The notes: generated from the sequence alone by a model not told the origin. A DNA stretch of 64,000 bases from Oscillospiraceae bacterium (GCA_015066525.1 SVOG01000042.1:20207-84206); one strand, 5' to 3'. Positions 36,899-46,775 are shown, numbered from the stretch's first letter. Program-made: numbers and translations.

Positions 36899-39208
36899 TC
36901 AGTCCCCGATAGCACTAAAATATTCCTGCGCGATGCGGACGCTCTCCATCGCGTCCTTCGCATAATAATCGGCGTCAATCATCCGCGCGTACTCCTTCGT
37001 CAGGACGGCGCCGCCGACAAACACCTTCGCATCCGTGTTTTCGTGAATTAAGTGAATCGTCTTTTCCATATTCGGCACCGTCGTCGTCATCAGCGCCGAA
37101 AGTCCCACGAATTTCGCGCCGTGCTCCACCGTCTTTTCGAGCACGGTTTCGCATTTGACATCCTTGCCGAGGTCGATGACGTCAAAACCGTAGTTTTGCA
37201 GCAGCACCTTGACGATATTCTTGCCGATATCGTGGATGTCGCCCTCGACCGTGGCGATGATAATCTTGTCGCCCTTTACCTGGGGCGTACCTTTTGAGGC
37301 AAGGCACGCCTTAATCTCATCAAATGCCGCCTTTGCCGCATCCGCAGCCATCAGCAGTTGGGGCAAAAACAGTTTATTTTTCTCAAATCCGTCTCCCACG
37401 ATGTCGAGTGCAGGGATAATATGCGCATTGATAACCTCGAGCGGTGCGGTATCCTGCAACAGCACGCGTGCACAGGAGGCGCTCTCGTCCTTCATACCCT
37501 TAATAATTGCGTCCTTGAGCGTCACATCGGCGCTCGCCGTTTGCGCGATTTCGACCGCGGTTGCCGAAGCAATGTACTCCGTACAGTTATCGTCAAGCCC
37601 CGCCAGCGCGTTAAACGAATAATAGGCGTTCATCATACTCTGTGACTTCGGATTGATGATACCGCCGCTGAGTCCTGCGCCGAGCGCCTGCGTGTAAAAG
37701 GCAGTATTAATCACTTCTCTATTCGGCAGACCGAAGCTGATATTCGACACGCCGAGTACGGTATTCACACCGAGGGTGTTCTTACAGTAGTCAACGACCT
37801 TCAGCGTTTCGACCGCATTTTGCTGATTCGTGCTGATCGTCATCGTCAGCGCGTCGATAACAAGGTTTTTCTTGTCAATGCCGTACTCTTTGGCAGTCTC
37901 GATCATCTTCTCGGCAATCTTAATTCTGCTCTCGGCATCCTCGGGAATGCCGCTCTCATCGAGACAGAGACAGACGACCACGCCGCCGTATTTCTTCGCA
38001 AGCGGGAAAATCTCCGCCATGGACTTCGCCTTGCCGTTGACGGAGTTAATCATCGCCTTACCGTTATAGATACGCAGCGCCTTCTCGAGCGCGAGCGGGT
38101 CGGAGGAGTCGAGCTGCAAAGGCGTCGGCAGCACCGACTGGAGTTGATAAACTGCGTCGGTGAGCATCTGTACCTCATCAATCTCAGGCAGTCCTACGTT
38201 GACGTCGAGAATGTGGGCGCCGCAGTCACGCTGCGTAATGCCCTCCTTGAGAATATAATCCATATCGCCGTTTCTCAGCGCTTCCTTAAGCAATTTCTTG
38301 CCCGTCGGGTTAATGCGCTCGCCGATAACGGCGCTCTTTTTTCCGAGTTCCACGCACTCGCTGTAACTCGACACGAGGGTGGTATGCTTAAAGGAGGGAG
38401 CGCAGTCGGGAATATCTTTTGTCGCGGCAATCAGCGCGCGGATATGGTCGGGATTCGTTCCGCAGCAACCGCCGAGATACGACACGCCGAGGGCGGCAAT
38501 CTCCTTCATATATCCCGCAAACTCGTCGGGAGTTACGTTATAGACCGTCTCGCCGTTCACACTCTCGGGCAGTCCCGCGTTCGGGTTTACCATAATCGGC
38601 GTGGATGAAACGCTGACGAGCTCCTCCACGAGCGGTATCATCTGTTTCGGACCGAGTCCGCAGTTAAAACCGATAACATCGACGCCGAGTCCCTCGCACA
38701 TGGCGACCGCCGTTTTCACATCGGCGCCTGTAAGCAGTCTTCCCTTTTCGTCAAAAATCATCGAGACAAAGACGGGCAGGTCGCAGTTTTCCTTAGCCGC
38801 GAGCACAGCCGCCTTGATTTCATAGGTGTCTCCCATTGTTTCAATCAAAACGAAATCCGCGCCGTCGGCTCCCGCCTTGACCACCTCGGCATAAAGGGAC
38901 ACGCAATCCTCAAAATCGAGGTCACCCATCGGTTTCAGCAGTTTTCCCGTCGGTCCGAGGTCGAGCGCAACCTTTTTGCCTGCCTTCTTCGCGAGGGCAA
39001 CGCCCGCGCGCACAATCTCGGCACAGTTTTCGTATTTCAGCGGATTCGCGCCGAAGGTGTTGGCGGTAATAATATCCGCGCCCGCCTCGGCGTATGCCCG
39101 ATGCACGCGCAGGACACGCTCGGGGTCGGTGATATTCAGTTGTTCGGGAAGCTCTCCCGCTGCCAGCTGCAACATCGTTCCCATTCCGCCGTCAAAATAC
39201 TGTATCAT
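36899..39208 (-). CDS. metH: Cobalamin-dependent methionine synthase lacking a fused activation domain
   Basis: Homocysteine-binding FGANPLKYENC and GGCCGTNPDHIRAL; pterin-binding IGERINPTGKKLLKEALR; B12-binding ATVEGDIHDIGKNIVKVLLQNYGFDVIDLGKDV. Confidence 0.95.
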   Translation of the reverse strand: MIQYFDGGMGTMLQLAAGELPEQLNITDPERVLRVHRAYAEAGADIITANTFGANPLKYENCAEIVRAGVALAKKAGKKVALDLGPTGKLLKPMGDLDFEDCVSLYAEVVKAGADGADFVLIETMGDTYEIKAAVLAAKENCDLPVFVSMIFDEKGRLLTGADVKTAVAMCEGLGVDVIGFNCGLGPKQMIPLVEELVSVSSTPIMVNPNAGLPESVNGETVYNVTPDEFAGYMKEIAALGVSYLGGCCGTNPDHIRALIAATKDIPDCAPSFKHTTLVSSYSECVELGKKSAVIGERINPTGKKLLKEALRNGDMDYILKEGITQRDCGAHILDVNVGLPEIDEVQMLTDAVYQLQSVLPTPLQLDSSDPLALEKALRIYNGKAMINSVNGKAKSMAEIFPLAKKYGGVVVCLCLDESGIPEDAESRIKIAEKMIETAKEYGIDKKNLVIDALTMTISTNQQNAVETLKVVDYCKNTLGVNTVLGVSNISFGLPNREVINTAFYTQALGAGLSGGIINPKSQSMMNAYYSFNALAGLDDNCTEYIASATAVEIAQTASADVTLKDAIIKGMKDESASCARVLLQDTAPLEVINAHIIPALDIVGDGFEKNKLFLPQLLMAADAAKAAFDEIKACLASKGTPQVKGDKIIIATVEGDIHDIGKNIVKVLLQNYGFDVIDLGKDVKCETVLEKTVEHGAKFVGLSALMTTTVPNMEKTIHLIHENTDAKVFVGGAVLTKEYARMIDADYYAKDAMESVRIAQEYFSAIGD

Positions 39209-39225
39209 AGTGTTTTCTCCAAAAA

Positions 39226-39314
39226 CAGTTTTGAGTTGCTAAACATTAGTATCTTCTCGATGCCTTGCGCAGCTCAAAACTCAATGCTCAAAACTTGTGA
39301 GCGCAGCGAACTAC
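39226..39314. repeat. Heptamer repeat (CTCAAAA)n with inverted AGTTTTGAGTT arm and GAGCGCAGCGAAC core
   Basis: CTCAAAA CTCAATG CTCAAAA CTTGTGA GCGCAGCGAAC at 39273-39311; AGTTTTGAGTTGCT at 39227-39240. Confidence 0.6.
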
Positions 39315-39874
39315 TCATCGGCAATGCCGATGATTGCCGTAACGCTTTTAGTCGGTATCATTTCAAAGGTATCGGTCAGGGTAACGCCGATACGCTTGGT
39401 TATCTCAATCAGGTCAAAAACCTGCTTCTGCGCTGAAATATCGAGGTCAAAATATCCCGGTGAGTACCGCTGACGCAGGGCGACGCCCTCCGTCTCTTTT
39501 ATCTGCTCCTCGAGTGCGTCGCAGACTTCCTCAATCTTACACGCCGCAGCCGCCTGCAGTGCCATCGCGAGCGCCACATCGGTAGCGGACGCGCGCTGAA
39601 TCAAGCGGTCGCACGCCGTGCCGAGCGTCGCGCCGAATACCACCGCGCGCTGACACCCTCTGAGATTGTCAGCGAGATGGCTGCTGCGAAATACCGCGCC
39701 GCCGATGGTACAAACGTCGCCCTCCACCGTGCAGGCAAAAATGCGGCTGAGCGTTTTCGGCTGTGCCTCATTTTCAATCATCTGAGCCGCCTTGTCGGCG
39801 AGGGCAAGGATATGCGCGTCGGTCGTGTGACTGTTCGTGCGCATATAGCGCAAAATCTCCGCCCTATCCATCAA
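39311..39874 (-). CDS. Vitamin B12-dependent methionine synthase activation domain protein (standalone)
   Basis: GCQRAVVFGATLGTACDRLIQRASATDVALAMALQAAAACKIEEVCD; LRQRYSPGYFDLDISAQKQVF; EMIPTKSVTAIIGIAD. Confidence 0.9.
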   Translation of the reverse strand: MMDRAEILRYMRTNSHTTDAHILALADKAAQMIENEAQPKTLSRIFACTVEGDVCTIGGAVFRSSHLADNLRGCQRAVVFGATLGTACDRLIQRASATDVALAMALQAAAACKIEEVCDALEEQIKETEGVALRQRYSPGYFDLDISAQKQVFDLIEITKRIGVTLTDTFEMIPTKSVTAIIGIADE

Positions 39875-40730
39875 TGATATCCGACAACCCGTTCATAATC
39901 GCCGCGGCGACATCGGGCTTGTTCATCGTATAAATATGGATATTATTGACACCGTTTGCCATCAGGTCGATAATCTGCTCGGTTGCATAGATGATGCCCG
40001 CCTGCTTCATTGACTTCGGGTCGTCGCCGAAGCGCTCCATAATGCGATAAAACTTCTTCGGCACGGAGCAGTTGGACAGTTCGATGCTGCGCATAATCTG
40101 CTTCGCATTCGTAATCGGCATAATGCCCGCGATAATCGGCACATTGATACCCTTAATGCGGCACATCTCATAGAAATTCAGAAATTTGTCGTTATCAAAA
40201 AACATCTGCGAGGTCAGAAACTGCGCGCCGCAGTCGACTTTATATTTCAGATAACCGATATCCTCCACGCGGTCGCGGCTCTCGGGATGAATCTCGGGAT
40301 AGCATGCGCCGCCGATACAGAAATCGCCCATTTCCTTAATCTCGTTAATCAGTTGATAGGCATGCTCGAAATACTGCTTGTCGGGAAAAACAAAGCCCTC
40401 GGGAATATCGCCGCGCAGCGCAAGGATATTCTCAATTCCGTTTTCCTGGAGTTCATTCACCACATGATGAATCTTGTCGCGGGTGGAGGTAAGGCAGGTG
40501 AGATGCGATAGGGGTGCCACGCCGCTATTCTTAATCTCGTTGGCAATCTCGGTCGTAAATCCCGACTGCGTGCCCGCTGCACCGTAGGTCACGCTCATAA
40601 AAGACGGCTTTGCGTCGCACATCTCGCGCACAACCGTCTTCGTGCTCTCGATCTTGTCCCACTGCTTGGGAGGGAACACCTCGAAGGAAACCGTCACTCT
40701 GCTTTTTTGAAGAATCTCGCTGATTTTCAT
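39864..40730 (-). CDS. metF: Methylenetetrahydrofolate reductase
   Basis: VSFEVFPPKQWDKIESTKTVVREM; SVTYGAAGTQSG; LTSQMFFDNDKFLNFYEMCR. Confidence 0.95.
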   Translation of the reverse strand: MKISEILQKSRVTVSFEVFPPKQWDKIESTKTVVREMCDAKPSFMSVTYGAAGTQSGFTTEIANEIKNSGVAPLSHLTCLTSTRDKIHHVVNELQENGIENILALRGDIPEGFVFPDKQYFEHAYQLINEIKEMGDFCIGGACYPEIHPESRDRVEDIGYLKYKVDCGAQFLTSQMFFDNDKFLNFYEMCRIKGINVPIIAGIMPITNAKQIMRSIELSNCSVPKKFYRIMERFGDDPKSMKQAGIIYATEQIIDLMANGVNNIHIYTMNKPDVAAAIMNGLSDIIDG

Positions 40731-40793
40731 ACAAATCACCCTAAATTGATATAAAATAAATTATAGCACGAATTCCTACTTTGTCAATATGAT

Positions 40794-42164
40794 TTAACTG
40801 AGGATGGCGGTGACAATCGTATCGGCAGGGACAAAAAGCGTTTGGCAAAACGCACCGTCGTAAACGGTCGTCAGTTTCTCCTGCTGATTCGAAGAAATCA
40901 CCCGCATCGTGCTGAAATCGCCCGCGATGTCGAGCGTGTTATCCGCGCCTTCATTCACCGCGACAAGCACCGTTTTACCCTCGGGTGTGCGGAAAGCGAA
41001 GGCGTTAAAGTCGTTATTGTCCTCCGTCGGGCGCAGACCGATATCGAGCGCCACGGAACCCTTCGGAACATATTTAGAGAAATGCGCGTAGCCGTAGTAA
41101 CGCTCGGCAACGCTCCACTCGCTGAAGTCCGCACTCGCGGAAATCAGGCTGTCGGCATAGTCAAGACCGTCCTCGTGTTTTGCAATCCCGTTTACGGCAA
41201 CCCACGAGGTCCAGGTAACCGCCCGGCAGATGGTCATATCCTGCCCGATAATGCGCGCGGTAATCAGCGCGCCCTTGAAGTCACGCGTATGATGCTTACA
41301 CGGCAGCTCGCACCACTCCGTCATATCGAAACGATACTGCGGGTGCGCCATCACAATCTGCTTGCAGAATTCGCGGCGTGATTCGGGAGAATGATCCACA
41401 TGGTAGGAATGATACGCGATAATATCCGTCACGCTCATAATCTCGTCGTCCGCAAGAATTGCCCAGAGATATTTCGGTGTGGTCTGGAGCAGCTCACCGC
41501 TCTCGGGAATGCAGAGCTTTACGGGCATATTGCGGCGCTTAATCTCCGTGGCGAAAATATGCAGCACCTCGGCAACCTCCTCGGGCTCATAGTGACAGCC
41601 CTCCTGCCACACGACGTCGCCGCCCCATTTCCACTGCGGCTCGTTAATCGGGCTGATATAATCGACGGGCAGTCCCTCGTCGAGGAAGTGCTGCGTCACT
41701 GTCAGAAAATAATCGGCAAATGCCTTATATTTCGATTTGGGGATATTGCAGGTATGCATCAGCAGTCCGCCCGACGCCTGCCCTGTCGCGGTCTGGGAGT
41801 AATGCGGCGAATTCGCAAAGAGAATCAGGGTGTCAACATTACCCGTCGCCACCGCTTTTTTCATCACCTCGACGGCAGTTTTATCGCGCGAGAAATCCCA
41901 CGAGGTCTCCTCCTTCTCCTTATCGAAGAGCATCATCGACTCCGTTCTGCGCCACGGGTCGGGCACGCGGCAGTTCGTCTCGTCCGTGCCGCCGCCGACA
42001 TTATAACGGTAGATATTCAGACCGAGTCCGTCGTCGCCGTAGAGCAAATCAATAATCTTGTCCTGCGTGTCACTGTCCGCGCACGCCTGGCTCCACCAGC
42101 ACGCCGATGTGCCCCAGCCTTTAATAGTCTGTAAATCCTTTGCTGCGTCTAAATGAATTTTCAT
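40794..42164 (-). CDS. Glycoside hydrolase family 30-like, no evident signal peptide
   Basis: QTIKGWGTSACWWSQ; LGLNIYRYNVGGGTDE; ISPINEPQWKWGG; FDMTEWCELP. Confidence 0.83.
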   Translation of the reverse strand: MKIHLDAAKDLQTIKGWGTSACWWSQACADSDTQDKIIDLLYGDDGLGLNIYRYNVGGGTDETNCRVPDPWRRTESMMLFDKEKEETSWDFSRDKTAVEVMKKAVATGNVDTLILFANSPHYSQTATGQASGGLLMHTCNIPKSKYKAFADYFLTVTQHFLDEGLPVDYISPINEPQWKWGGDVVWQEGCHYEPEEVAEVLHIFATEIKRRNMPVKLCIPESGELLQTTPKYLWAILADDEIMSVTDIIAYHSYHVDHSPESRREFCKQIVMAHPQYRFDMTEWCELPCKHHTRDFKGALITARIIGQDMTICRAVTWTSWVAVNGIAKHEDGLDYADSLISASADFSEWSVAERYYGYAHFSKYVPKGSVALDIGLRPTEDNNDFNAFAFRTPEGKTVLVAVNEGADNTLDIAGDFSTMRVISSNQQEKLTTVYDGAFCQTLFVPADTIVTAILS

Positions 42165-42239
42165 AGGACTACCGCCTTTACATTTCAATGAATTTATTAT
42201 AAAATTATATTCATAATAAGTCAAACAAAAGGTGCAAAT

Positions 42240-43070
42240 ATGTATAAAAAAATTGAATTAATCGGCACGGACCTCGACGGCACGCTCCTCACCGACGACA
42301 AAACCCTGTCGCCCGCTACGGTAAATGCCGTCAAAAAAGCCTACGCCGCAGGCATTCATATCGTGCCCATCACGGGCAGACCGCTGAAAGGGATTCCCGC
42401 CTGCGTGCGCGAACGCGAAGAAATTGAATATATTATCGCCAGTAACGGCGCGCATATCTACGATGTCAAAAATGACAGGGACATCTACTCCGGCGCCATC
42501 GACAGCGAGAAAAGCCGCGCGCTGATTGACCGGCTGCGAAAACTCGACTGTATGTTTGAGCCATTTGCGGATGGCGCGGGATATGCAGAAAAAGATGTAT
42601 TTGACTATTACATCAAAACCTTTCGCGGCACGCCGCTCGAGGATTACTTCTTCTCGTCGCGCATTGTCTGCGAACGCTACGAGAAGTTATTTGACGGGAA
42701 AAGCCGTCGGGCGGACGAAATCTTCATCAACTGCGCCGACGAAGCAATACGCGAAAGCGTCATTAAAATCACAAATGACCTCGGCGGACTGCAGTACTGC
42801 AATCTCGGCGACCGGTTCATCGAGGTCACGAAGGCAGGCACCGACAAGGGCACGGCACTTGCAAAAATCTGCGCGCATCTCGGCATTTCTGTCGACAACA
42901 CCATCGCCTTCGGCGACGGCGAAAACGATTTACAGTTTATGCAGACGGCGGGCATCTCCGTCGCAATGGAAAACGCCTTCCCCGTCATCAAAAACGCCGC
43001 CGACATCATCACAAAATCCAATAACGACGACGGCGTGGCAGCCATCCTGAACGAAATACTGCGCCCATAA
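42240..43070 (+). CDS. Cof-type HAD family hydrolase
   Basis: LIGTDLDGTLLTDDKTLSPATVNAVKKA; NTIAFGDGENDLQFMQTAGISVAMENA. Confidence 0.94.
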   Translation: MYKKIELIGTDLDGTLLTDDKTLSPATVNAVKKAYAAGIHIVPITGRPLKGIPACVREREEIEYIIASNGAHIYDVKNDRDIYSGAIDSEKSRALIDRLRKLDCMFEPFADGAGYAEKDVFDYYIKTFRGTPLEDYFFSSRIVCERYEKLFDGKSRRADEIFINCADEAIRESVIKITNDLGGLQYCNLGDRFIEVTKAGTDKGTALAKICAHLGISVDNTIAFGDGENDLQFMQTAGISVAMENAFPVIKNAADIITKSNNDDGVAAILNEILRP

Positions 43071-43071
43071 T

Positions 43072-43102
43072 AAAAAGGACAAGATTATTTCTTGTCCTTT
43101 TT
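43072..43102. terminator. Bidirectional terminator
   Basis: AAAAAGGACAAGATTATTTCTTGTCCTTTTT. Confidence 0.8.
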
Positions 43103-43765
43103 CTGATTGCGCACCACAATCATAAATATCATACCGATGACGCCGCCGATGGTATTCATCATCATATCCGTCACCGTATCAAACAATCCGAGGTAACCGT
43201 ACTCGTTTCGAAAACGCGTAATATCGTACGCTGCAGTCTCCTCGCCCGCCTTGGCGAGCTGGAGATTCGTGCCATGCAGGGTATCCATCAGAAATTCATA
43301 AAACTCCCAGCCCACTGCGATGGAGAGCGCAAACATCAGGCTGAAAATCGCGGCAAGCGTCGCGGCGCATTCCCCCTTCTTGCGCTGGATAATCACCGCA
43401 AAATCGTAGCCGAACACGGCGCACACCATACCCGACATAATATGCATAAATTCATCAAACCATTTATAGTGGTCAAAAAGCCCGAGATACGAGCCAAAGA
43501 CGATGCCGATGAAAATGATGATATTGAGCATCGTCTGATTCAGCGGAGGCACCTCTTCAATAAAGGAGCCGTTGCCGAGTATCTGGAACAAATCCCACAG
43601 ATGCGTGAAGATAAAGCAGAACACACTCTCAAATCCCATCACCAAATCGCCGTGGACAAACGAGTACGCGGCGCAAACAATCATCGCCGCGCGCACGATA
43701 ATCCAGAAGATAAGCTGCGCTGCGGGCACGTCCTTATAATTTACTTTTTTCACCTTGTAAGTCAT
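43085..43765 (-). CDS. Hypothetical multi-TM membrane protein (DUF2238-like)
   Basis: FDHYKWFDEFMHIMSGMVCAVFGYD; ALSIAVGWEFYEFLMD; GLFDTVTDMMMNTIGGVIGMIFM. Confidence 0.7.
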   Translation of the reverse strand: MTYKVKKVNYKDVPAAQLIFWIIVRAAMIVCAAYSFVHGDLVMGFESVFCFIFTHLWDLFQILGNGSFIEEVPPLNQTMLNIIIFIGIVFGSYLGLFDHYKWFDEFMHIMSGMVCAVFGYDFAVIIQRKKGECAATLAAIFSLMFALSIAVGWEFYEFLMDTLHGTNLQLAKAGEETAAYDITRFRNEYGYLGLFDTVTDMMMNTIGGVIGMIFMIVVRNQKKDKK

Positions 43766-43949
43766 ATCTGTATCCGCCTTGCACTATATTAATGATATAT
43801 TACCACAACTCGGCGCAAGATAAAACACTTTTTTTGAAACTGTCTATTTCTAAAGAATTTATAAACTAATTAGACATCCGTTTGTTTTTTCTCAAAATTC
43901 CGCTATAATAGACGGGAATTATAAATATAGGTATAACGGAGGAATGAAT

Positions 43950-45695
43950 ATGAACACACCCAAGGCACCGTGGTTTAAGTATTTCGGCGATATTCCGAAG
44001 ACTCTTGAATACCCCGAGGGTTCGATGTACGAGGCAATCAAATACGCCTACGACAATCATCTCAACGAAAACGGCTATAAAAATCCGGCATACGAATTGC
44101 AGGGCAAGAAAACATCCTACCCCGAATTCTTCAACAAAATCGACAGAATTGCCAGGGCGTTCCAAGCCATCGGCATTGAAAAGGGCGACTGCGTCACCAT
44201 CTGTATGCCCAACGCACCGCAGGGTATCGACGCTTTCTACGCGCTCAACAGAATCAGTGCCGTTCCGGCAATGATTCACCCGCTCTCGGCGCCCGGTGAA
44301 ATTAAATTCTATGTCACCCACACGCACAGCAAGGCAGTTCTCGTGCTCGACTTATTCTACGAGAAGGTGCTCGACGCGCTCAAGGACGTTGACTACGAAG
44401 TAAAGGTCATCGTTGCGCATATCAAGGACGAACTTCCCTTCCCACTGAATATGCTCTATCCGCTCACCGTTAAGGATAAGCCCGCTCCGATTCCGAAGGA
44501 CAGCAAGAAAATCATCGACTGGAAGGAATTTCTTGCAGGCGGCAAGACCATCAAAGAATTGCCGACAGAATTTCCGAAGAAGGACGACACCGCCGTTATC
44601 CTCTTCTCGGGCGGTACCACCGGTACTTCCAAGGGTATCGAGCTTACCAACCTCAATATGAACGCGCTCGGCTATGAAGTCGCAGCAGGCGCAGGTTTTT
44701 CAATGAAGGATCTGAGAATGTTCTCGGTAATGCCGCTCTTCCACGGCTTCGGTCTCGGCGTCGGTATCCATACGGCGCTCGTCAACGCGGCAACCTGCAT
44801 CCTGATTCCGCAGTTCACCATTAAGACTTACGCAAAAGATGTTAAGAAATATAAGCCGAATGTCATCGTCGGCGTGCCCACTCTCTTTGAGGCGCTCCTG
44901 CGTTCGGACGGTTTCGACGGCGCGGACCTCTCTTTCCTCAAGGGTGTATTCTGCGGCGGCGACTCGCTCTCCATCGAGCTGAAGAAGAAGGTCGACACCT
45001 TCCTCAAGGAGCACAACGCTCCCGTCCAGATTCGTGAAGGATACGGCACGACGGAATGCGTTACCGCTTCCTGTCTCACGCCGCACGACTTCTTCCGCGA
45101 AGGCAGTATCGGCATCCCGTTCCCCGATAACTACTACCAGATTGTTGACCCGAACACCGACAAGGAAGTGCCCTACGGCACCGAGGGTGAAATCTGTATT
45201 ATGAGCCCGACCGTTATGAAGGGCTATCTCAATAACAAAGCGGAGACCGCGTCCACCCTGCGCACCCACGAGGACGGCAATGTATGGTTACATACGGGCG
45301 ACCTCGGCGTGATGGATGAGGACGGCTTCATCTACTACAAGCAGAGACTTAAGAGACTCATTATCGTATCGGGCGTCAATGTATACCCCTCACAGGTTGA
45401 AAACACCATCGACGCACACCCCGACGTACTCCTCTCCTGCGCAATCGGAATTCCCGACCCGTATAAAATGCACAAGGTAAAGGCATTCGTTGTCCTGCGA
45501 CCGGGTGTGGAGCCGAGCGACAAAATCAAGGAGGAAATCCTCGAACACTGCCGCCAGAACATTTCGCGCTACGCCATGCCGCGTGAAATCGAGTTCAGAA
45601 ACGAGCTCCCGAAAACCCTCGTCGGCAAGGTGGCATACCGCCAGCTCGAAGAAGAGGAAGAAGCAAAAGCAAAGGCTGCCGCTGAGGCAGAATAG
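43950..45695 (+). CDS. AMP-forming acyl-CoA synthetase/ligase
   Basis: AVILFSGGTTGTSKGIELTNLN; REGYGTTECVTASCLTP; LHTGDLGVMDEDGFIYYKQRLKRLIIVSGVNVYPSQVE; start at 43950 gives better RBS spacing than 43944. Confidence 0.92.
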   Translation: MNTPKAPWFKYFGDIPKTLEYPEGSMYEAIKYAYDNHLNENGYKNPAYELQGKKTSYPEFFNKIDRIARAFQAIGIEKGDCVTICMPNAPQGIDAFYALNRISAVPAMIHPLSAPGEIKFYVTHTHSKAVLVLDLFYEKVLDALKDVDYEVKVIVAHIKDELPFPLNMLYPLTVKDKPAPIPKDSKKIIDWKEFLAGGKTIKELPTEFPKKDDTAVILFSGGTTGTSKGIELTNLNMNALGYEVAAGAGFSMKDLRMFSVMPLFHGFGLGVGIHTALVNAATCILIPQFTIKTYAKDVKKYKPNVIVGVPTLFEALLRSDGFDGADLSFLKGVFCGGDSLSIELKKKVDTFLKEHNAPVQIREGYGTTECVTASCLTPHDFFREGSIGIPFPDNYYQIVDPNTDKEVPYGTEGEICIMSPTVMKGYLNNKAETASTLRTHEDGNVWLHTGDLGVMDEDGFIYYKQRLKRLIIVSGVNVYPSQVENTIDAHPDVLLSCAIGIPDPYKMHKVKAFVVLRPGVEPSDKIKEEILEHCRQNISRYAMPREIEFRNELPKTLVGKVAYRQLEEEEEAKAKAAAEAE

Positions 45696-45722
45696 AAAAA
45701 CGGCACCTAAAGGTGCCGTTTT
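45695..45722 (+). terminator. Intrinsic terminator after acyl-CoA synthetase
   Basis: AAAAACGGCACCTAAAGGTGCCGTTTTT. Confidence 0.85.
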
Positions 45723-45723
45723 T

Positions 45724-45754
45724 CAGTTTCCAGAGACCAGTTTCCAGTTTGCAG
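45724..45754. repeat. Heptamer repeat (CAGTTTC)n
   Basis: CAGTTTC CAGAGAC CAGTTTC CAGTTTG CAG. Confidence 0.65.
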
Positions 45755-45775
45755 ATAATGTAAAAGGATTGATGA

Positions 45776-46015
45776 TTAATCTTCCATCCTTTTTTCTATT
45801 TCCAATACAATATCACTCATTTTTATGTCAAGTGCTTCTGATATTCTGTATAGCGTTTCAAGAGTTGGCTTTCTTTCGCCACGCTCAATAGCAGATAAAT
45901 GAGTTCTTCCAATACCCGCCAAGCCGCTAATGACCTCTTGAGAAATATTCTTTTTTATACGAAAATCTGCAATAACGCTTCCAACAATCTTTGAATCAAG
46001 CATCGGAACAAACAT
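45776..46015 (-). CDS. XRE-family HTH transcriptional regulator
   Basis: IADFRIKKNISQEVISGLAGIGRTHLSAIERGERKPTLETLYRISEALDIKMSDIV. Confidence 0.93.
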   Translation of the reverse strand: MFVPMLDSKIVGSVIADFRIKKNISQEVISGLAGIGRTHLSAIERGERKPTLETLYRISEALDIKMSDIVLEIEKRMED

Positions 46016-46058
46016 TCATATCACCCCATAAAGAGTGTATGCTATAATCTTGAACTTT

Positions 46059-46103
46059 ATGAACACATATGTTGACAAATGAACACTTATGTGTTAAACT
46101 TTT
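46059..46103 (+). promoter_or_regulatory. Promoter with two 14-bp operator-like direct repeats 20 bp apart
   Basis: TTGACA-17-TAAACT; ATGAACACATATGT (46059) and ATGAACACTTATGT (46079); AACAC-TTAT-GTGTT dyad. Confidence 0.65.
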
Positions 46104-46121
46104 GTTAAGGAGGCTATGATT

Positions 46122-46760
46122 ATGGAAGAAAAATTTGATTATCAAAACGCTCCGCAGCAACAAAATATTGATGTTCAAAACGCAGTAACCACTGCAATGC
46201 AGGAGCAAAAGAAAAAGAAACGCAAAAAAAGACTGATTATCTTTGCAATTATCGCAGTGGTAATTATTGCACTGATTGCATTGACATCAGGCGGCGACGA
46301 CAGTGATAGCAAACAAATCAGCGATTCCGACACAGTATCATCACAAAGCGCCGACGAAACCACTGCCGCACCTGCAGAGAAAAAAGTCAATGCAGGACAA
46401 GAGATTACGCTCGACAATATGAAGGTTAAATACATTTCGTGCAATGCTGATTACAAGGATTATGATGAATATTCAGCGCCAAAAAGCGGCAACAAAGTAG
46501 TAAGGGCTGAATTTGAATTTGAAAACACCTCTAACAGAGATATTTCGCTTTCAAACTTTGACTGCTATGCCGACAATAAAAAGTGCGAAGAATTTTACGG
46601 AGCAGATGATTATGCAAGCCCTACACTTGAAACAGTGTCAGCAGGCAGAACACTTACCTCTATTGTTTACTTTGAGGTTCCCGAAAATGCAAAGACCGTC
46701 GAGCTTGAAATGGACGACGAACTTTGGGGTAATACAAAAACTATTTTTACAATTAAATAG
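46122..46760 (+). CDS. DUF4352/DUF5067-like membrane-anchored protein
   Basis: Basic region KKKKRKKR plus TM LIIFAIIAVVIIALIAL; extracytoplasmic GQEITLDNMKVKYISC...KVVRAEFEFENTSNRDISLSNFDCYAD. Confidence 0.75.
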   Translation: MEEKFDYQNAPQQQNIDVQNAVTTAMQEQKKKKRKKRLIIFAIIAVVIIALIALTSGGDDSDSKQISDSDTVSSQSADETTAAPAEKKVNAGQEITLDNMKVKYISCNADYKDYDEYSAPKSGNKVVRAEFEFENTSNRDISLSNFDCYADNKKCEEFYGADDYASPTLETVSAGRTLTSIVYFEVPENAKTVELEMDDELWGNTKTIFTIK

Positions 46761-46775
46761 ACTGATTAATAGAAG

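Noticed and set aside
40731-40793. SAM riboswitch upstream of metF
   Set aside because: The gap is about 60 bp of AT-rich sequence with no SAM-type conserved elements
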